Under the pieces are notes generated by a model. It was not told where the DNA came from, searched no databases, and was given only the letters and a program-made list of their open reading frames with translations. A stretch of DNA of 64,000 nucleotides from CAZQHK01 sp964593455 (GTDB lineage: Bacteria > Muiribacteriota > CAYSPT01), in NCBI GenBank assembly GCA_964593455.1, contig CAZQHK010000008.1:1-64000 (forward strand), given 5' to 3'. Shown here piece by piece: positions 60,666 to 64,000 of the stretch. The first letter of the stretch is position 1. The number at the start of each line of letters is the position of its first letter. The position numbers were made by a program, and so were the translations under genes.

Positions 60666-61604
60666 TTATCTCTCCTTGTTCAACGGAGTGTACCACTTGG
60701 TTCCCCGGCCCACGGCGTCTTCAATATGGCAGTCGATAATCAACTGGCGCATGTTCATTACATCGCGTTTGACCGGCGATTCGAACACCAGTTTGTATTG
60801 TCCTTTAATCTCACAGGCAATTCGTCTGTAAAGTGACCGAAGTTCGTTTTCGCTCGGAACAAAATAATACTGGCCCCCGGTATTTCCCGCTACCTGTTTG
60901 AGGAGATCTTTACAAGCCCGGTCCCCGAGCGCGATGGTGTGAACGGGTACATTGAGGGAACGGGCAGCGGCCATAACCTCGCTGATATTATGCTTACTCA
61001 GTTGAGGAGAGAAACGCCGCGACTCGTCCTTACCGTCAGTCAAAGCTATCACACATCGTCTCCCCGGCATCTCAGATGTTTGTTCTACCGCAGCCAGCAA
61101 GGAATCATAAAAGGCTGTGGGCCCTCTTCCCCGGAGTTTTGATACGAGATTCCGGGCGGTGGCCCGGTCATTCGAGAAACCGTGCACGATCATGGGTTTT
61201 TCATCAAAAGCCATGATCATGATCTGGTCCTGGTTTTCCATCAGGGACAAGAACCCACTGATTGCATCCTTCAGCTGTTTCATTTTACGATGCATTGATC
61301 CGCTTTTATCTACCAGCAGGCAGATAAAGTTGCGGGCAGCCATGGGAACCACTTTCACCGGTGTCACATTGACATTTACAAAAACATTGAAGTTATTTTC
61401 ATCTATTCCATGCACGATTTGCCCACGTTCGTCGTAAATGGTCACCACGGCCTCTACTGTAGGCCATCGTGACAAGTTCAATTCATCTACCCTGGTCCTG
61501 AGCGGGCTGTCCTGGCCGCGAAGGGGAGAGGTCAGCACGGTCAGAGTTATTGTCAGCACCAGTAGTACTAAACCGGATGTAGTTTTCAGAACGCTTGTCC
61601 GCAT
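60666..61604 (-). CDS. Exported von Willebrand factor A domain protein
   Basis: The 312-residue protein has a signal peptide (GLVLLVLTITLTVLTSPLRG). A VWA domain follows (about 90-280) with a complete MIDAS site: LLVDKSGSMHR (DxSxS), GPTAFYDSL (Thr) and IALTDGKDE (Asp). It resembles the bacterial VWFA-related Acidobacterial type of exported protein. It probably mediates metal-dependent protein binding in the envelope. It stands alone, divergent from the ffh operon. Confidence 0.85.
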   Translation of the reverse strand: MRTSVLKTTSGLVLLVLTITLTVLTSPLRGQDSPLRTRVDELNLSRWPTVEAVVTIYDERGQIVHGIDENNFNVFVNVNVTPVKVVPMAARNFICLLVDKSGSMHRKMKQLKDAISGFLSLMENQDQIMIMAFDEKPMIVHGFSNDRATARNLVSKLRGRGPTAFYDSLLAAVEQTSEMPGRRCVIALTDGKDESRRFSPQLSKHNISEVMAAARSLNVPVHTIALGDRACKDLLKQVAGNTGGQYYFVPSENELRSLYRRIACEIKGQYKLVFESPVKRDVMNMRQLIIDCHIEDAVGRGTKWYTPLNKER

Positions 61605-61771
61605 AATAAATCAGCTCCTCGTGATCCATTCGATGTCGTTCATTTTCCATCGCCGGCATTCCATCTGCCGTTCCTGGTTTACAAGGAACTATGGTACCAG
61701 ATACTCAGATACAGAACAATAATCATGAAAACATATTGCTAACTCCTCTTTGCCTTTATTGCCTGTTTCAG

Positions 61772-61801
61772 TTGACATAACACTATGTTTCTTGATATAT
61801 T
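61772..61801 (+). promoter_or_regulatory. Strong sigma-70 promoter of the ffh operon
   Basis: TTGACA (61772-61777, perfect) and TATATT (61796-61801, five of six) with an 18-nt spacer. The predicted transcript would have a leader of about 105 nt before ffh. The divergent gap 61605-61915 otherwise holds only this promoter and the hairpin below. Confidence 0.65.
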
Positions 61802-61836
61802 TGCTTCTCAAGCAACAGTACTCAAAGCTGAAGCTG

Positions 61837-61867
61837 GGGCGGTTGGCTTATCACCGCCCTTCTTTTG
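61837..61867 (+). terminator. Hairpin with T-rich tail in the ffh leader (possible attenuator)
   Basis: GGGCGGT (61837-61843) pairs perfectly with ACCGCCC (61853-61859) across a 9-nt loop and is followed by TTCTTTTG. It lies between the ffh promoter and the ffh start, so if it terminates it would act as an attenuator. No competing antiterminator or leader peptide is evident. Confidence 0.45.
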
Positions 61868-61915
61868 ATGTTGTTGTAATGTAGTTTTCTCGAAGCGAAG
61901 AGGCGGTGTTTGATC

Positions 61916-63268
61916 ATGTTCCAGGCTTTGACTTCCAGGCTGCAGGATATTTTCTCGTCGCTAAGGCGGCGGGGCAAGGTATCCGAGCAGGACATCAAGA
62001 CTACTATGCGCGAAGTAAAACTGGCGCTCCTGGAAGCAGATGTCAACTTCAAGGTCGTCAAGTCCTTTGTGCGCAGCGCTCGGGAACGTGCTCTCGGGCA
62101 GGAAGTCATGCAGAGTTTAACCCCGGCCCAACAGGTGATCAAGGTTGTTCGGGAAGAACTTGTTGAGGTCATGGGCAACACCATACAAAAAATCGATCTT
62201 GGCGATAAACGGCCGGCGGTAATTCTGCTGGTAGGTCTGAACGGCTCCGGGAAGACTACCACTTGCGCCAAGATGGCTCTTCATCTGAAGAATCAAGGTC
62301 ATAGTCCGCTTATGGTAGCTGCTGACATCTATCGGCCGGCGGCGATTAAGCAACTCCAGGTGCTCGGTGATCAGACCTCTATTGAAGTGTTCCAGATGGG
62401 CGACAACCATAAGGTAGTGGATATCGTTCAGGCCGCCGTACAGCGGGCAGCCACTGCCGGACACGATCTAGTTCTGGTGGATTCGGCCGGACGATTGCAC
62501 GTTAACGAAGAACTCATGAGGGAATTGGAAGAAGTCATCGGTGCGGTAAAACCGGCGGAAGTCCTGTTGGTTGCCGATGCTACTACCGGTCAGGACGCAG
62601 TCAATGTCGCTACCGAGTTTGACCGGCGGCTCGATATAAATGGTACGATACTCACAAAATTAGACGGTGACGCTCGTGGTGGAGCAGCTCTTTCCATCAG
62701 GTCTGTTACCGGTAAACCGATCAAGTTTGTTGGTGTCGGTGAGAAAATAGACGCTCTGGAACCATTCTATCCGGACCGAATGGCTTCCAGAATTCTCGGC
62801 ATGGGTGATATACTCACCTTGATCGATAAGGTTGAGACAGCCGTAGATGAAGATAAAGCCCGCGAACTGGAAAAGAAACTCAGGAAGATGGAGTTTTCTC
62901 TTCAGGACTTTCTGGAGCAGCTCGAGCAGATGAAGAGGATCGGACCGCTAGACCAGATAATGGATATGATCCCTGGTTTTTCATCAATGAAAAAGAAAAT
63001 GAAAGGATTCAAGGTCGACGACAAACAACTCAAGCGTATCGAGGCTATCATACTGTCCATGACACCTGAGGAACGCAACACTCCCAGTATAATCTGCGGG
63101 TCACGCCGGCGCCGTATAGCCGCCGGCAGCGGCATGACAGTTTCGGACGTGAACAGGTTGTTGAAACAGTTTCAAGAGATGAAGAAAATGATGAAGAAGA
63201 TGACATCCATGGCCGGGCAGATGAAGCCCGGTTCTGGTATGTTTCCATTCGGTGGATTACAGGTGTGA
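61916..63268 (+). CDS. ffh: Signal recognition particle GTPase Ffh
   Basis: Ffh binds SRP RNA and signal sequences and docks ribosomes at FtsY. The protein of about 450 residues has an N domain, a G domain (GLNGSGKTTT P-loop, DSAGRL, TKLDGDARGG) and a Met-rich M domain with RNA-binding motif GSRRRRIAAGSG. Its end is GMFPFGGLQV. The DTAGR motif reads DSAGR, a conservative change. It heads ffh-rpsP-khpA-ylqD. Confidence 0.96.
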   Translation: MFQALTSRLQDIFSSLRRRGKVSEQDIKTTMREVKLALLEADVNFKVVKSFVRSARERALGQEVMQSLTPAQQVIKVVREELVEVMGNTIQKIDLGDKRPAVILLVGLNGSGKTTTCAKMALHLKNQGHSPLMVAADIYRPAAIKQLQVLGDQTSIEVFQMGDNHKVVDIVQAAVQRAATAGHDLVLVDSAGRLHVNEELMRELEEVIGAVKPAEVLLVADATTGQDAVNVATEFDRRLDINGTILTKLDGDARGGAALSIRSVTGKPIKFVGVGEKIDALEPFYPDRMASRILGMGDILTLIDKVETAVDEDKARELEKKLRKMEFSLQDFLEQLEQMKRIGPLDQIMDMIPGFSSMKKKMKGFKVDDKQLKRIEAIILSMTPEERNTPSIICGSRRRRIAAGSGMTVSDVNRLLKQFQEMKKMMKKMTSMAGQMKPGSGMFPFGGLQV

Positions 63269-63296
63269 CAAATTTTAATCGAGGAGGTGAAAACCG

Positions 63297-63584
63297 GTGG
63301 CAGTATGTATTCGACTGCGTAGAATGGGAAATAAGAACAATCCGCATTATCGTATCGTAGCAACCGACTCCAGGAAACCCAGAGACGGAAGATTTCTTGA
63401 GATTCTGGGACATTATACCCCCCAGACTGATCCCCCTACTATCAAGGTGAAGTTCGCGGCCGTGGACAAGTGGGTTGAAAAAGGGGCCCAGGTTTCCGAT
63501 ACCGTCAAGAGTCTTATTAAGCGAGCAAAAAAAGAGACTGAACCAGGATCCGCTTCCGTGTCGGAGGAGGAGATGAGCGAATGA
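63297..63584 (+). CDS. rpsP: Ribosomal protein bS16
   Basis: The 95-residue small-subunit protein starts with the family pattern CIRLRRMGNKNNPHYRIVATDSR (in parts). GTG 63297 follows GAGGAGGTG. It is 28 nt after ffh and overlaps the KH gene by 4 nt. Confidence 0.96.
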   Translation: MAVCIRLRRMGNKNNPHYRIVATDSRKPRDGRFLEILGHYTPQTDPPTIKVKFAAVDKWVEKGAQVSDTVKSLIKRAKKETEPGSASVSEEEMSE

Positions 63585-63811
63585 AAGAACTGGTCATGAT
63601 GGTCATCCGTTCCCTGGTGGATCATCCGGATGATATCGAGCTCAATAGTGTTGAAGGTACAAAAACAACGGTATTCGAGCTTAAAGTCCATCCCGACGAT
63701 GTGGGCAAGGTGATTGGCAAGAAGGGAAGAACGATCAACGCTATTCGAACCGTGCTGAAAGCGGTTGTTATCCGCGATAGCAAGAGGATAATATTGGAGC
63801 TGCTCCAGTAA
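63581..63811 (+). CDS. khpA: KH-domain RNA-binding protein KhpA
   Basis: The 76-residue single KH domain has the GxxG loop in VGKVIGKKGRTINAIRTVL. This is the YlqC/KhpA protein normally encoded after rpsP, where it binds RNA and influences cell size and translation. The start overlaps the rpsP stop (ATGA). Confidence 0.94.
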   Translation: MKELVMMVIRSLVDHPDDIELNSVEGTKTTVFELKVHPDDVGKVIGKKGRTINAIRTVLKAVVIRDSKRIILELLQ

Positions 63812-63836
63812 CCTGGTTTCAGGAAGGAGAACACAC

Positions 63837-64000
63837 GTGGCTGCAAGTGTGAATAAAGGAATTCAAGTCATCCGCAAGGTAGTAGTGAAAGCCATTGTTA
63901 CTGATGACTTCAAGAATAAATTGTATGAAGAGCTTGATACCTCCATTGCTCAAACTGAAACCAGGCTGCAACAGCTTGATTTCGAGAAAAAACGACTCTC
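63837..64000 (+). CDS. YlqD-family protein, 3'-truncated by window edge
   Basis: GTG 63837 follows AAGGAGA. The visible 54 residues (IQVIRKVVVKAIVTDDFKNKL, then a coiled helix ending LDFEKKRL) match the YlqD family, which usually lies between khpA and rimM-trmD. The frame is open to the end of the window. Its function is unknown. Confidence 0.75.
   Translation, partial: MAASVNKGIQVIRKVVVKAIVTDDFKNKLYEELDTSIAQTETRLQQLDFEKKRL

Noticed and set aside
1..64000. tRNA, rRNA or other known RNA genes
   Set aside because: No cloverleaf with a T-loop GTTC pattern in a consistent context, and no rRNA-like sequence, was found by eye; a tRNAscan or Infernal run could still find one.

Overview
The window is a chromosomal stretch from a diderm (Gram-negative-type) bacterium of roughly balanced base composition. 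The evidence for an outer membrane is an ExbB-ExbD-TonB set, a beta-barrel protein with a terminal Phe, and several lipoproteins and signal peptides. The ffh-rpsP-khpA-ylqD order at the right edge is common in Firmicutes-like and related deep lineages, while the rest looks diderm. With the many HEAT and TPR proteins, this suggests a poorly sampled phylum that I cannot name from sequence alone. No tRNA, rRNA, CRISPR array, transposase, integrase or phage gene was seen.

Layout. 1-2.3 kb: the end of a large protein with an acidic Ser/Asp/Glu tail. 2.3-7.3 kb: a DNA-repair cluster (nfo, a small membrane protein, nfi, fpg), then a glycogen-debranching-like glycosidase. 7.4-13.5 kb: a 37-residue membrane microprotein, a sensor kinase with an NtrC-type regulator, an ABC-type binding protein and a Trk/Ktr potassium uptake pair. 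13.6-23.8 kb: mnmA, a HARE-HTH protein, two unrelated nucleotidyltransferase-like proteins, an aminotransferase, a STAS protein, a YkgJ-like protein, and lemA-htpX plus trxA on the minus strand. 24.5-34 kb: a double cNMP-binding protein facing a truncated adenylate cyclase, a membrane/lipoprotein, a Trm112-like protein, a TIM-barrel isomerase-like protein, a DUF2723 membrane protein, a HI0933-type flavoprotein, yajC and an Ala/Gly/Pro-rich unknown. 34.1-52.5 kb: a long co-directional run of FmdB-like, HEAT, surE, radical SAM, exported Memo-AMMECR1 fusion, beta-propeller, lipoprotein, adenylate cyclase, phosphoesterase, GAF-degenerate GGDEF, TPR, plug-poor outer-membrane barrel, exbB, exbD, tonB and HEAT. 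52.5-61.6 kb: a PpiC-like protein, a HEAT-TM-TPR protein, a zinc ribbon, another HEAT protein and a VWA protein. 61.8-64 kb: the ffh operon, running off the edge.

The most striking unexplained structure is a family of intergenic elements of about 185 nt. There are at least six copies plus a decayed one, between 15.3 and 60.7 kb. Each ends in inverted arms of about 16 nt, and the arm sequence differs between copies while staying complementary within a copy. An internal hairpin also changes in a compensatory way. One copy is expanded by a string of small hairpins that recurs in a second, differently bounded element at 32.56 kb. Every convergent gene pair separated by more than about 30 nt in this window has one of these elements filling the gap, so they could act as bidirectional terminators, structured RNAs, or hairpin-maintained mobile repeats.

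Other points of interest are an apparent ATT initiation codon on a HEAT protein, a 19-codon ORF with a strong RBS coupled to the outer-membrane barrel gene, and a nucleotide-signalling cluster in which the GGDEF motif is degenerate.
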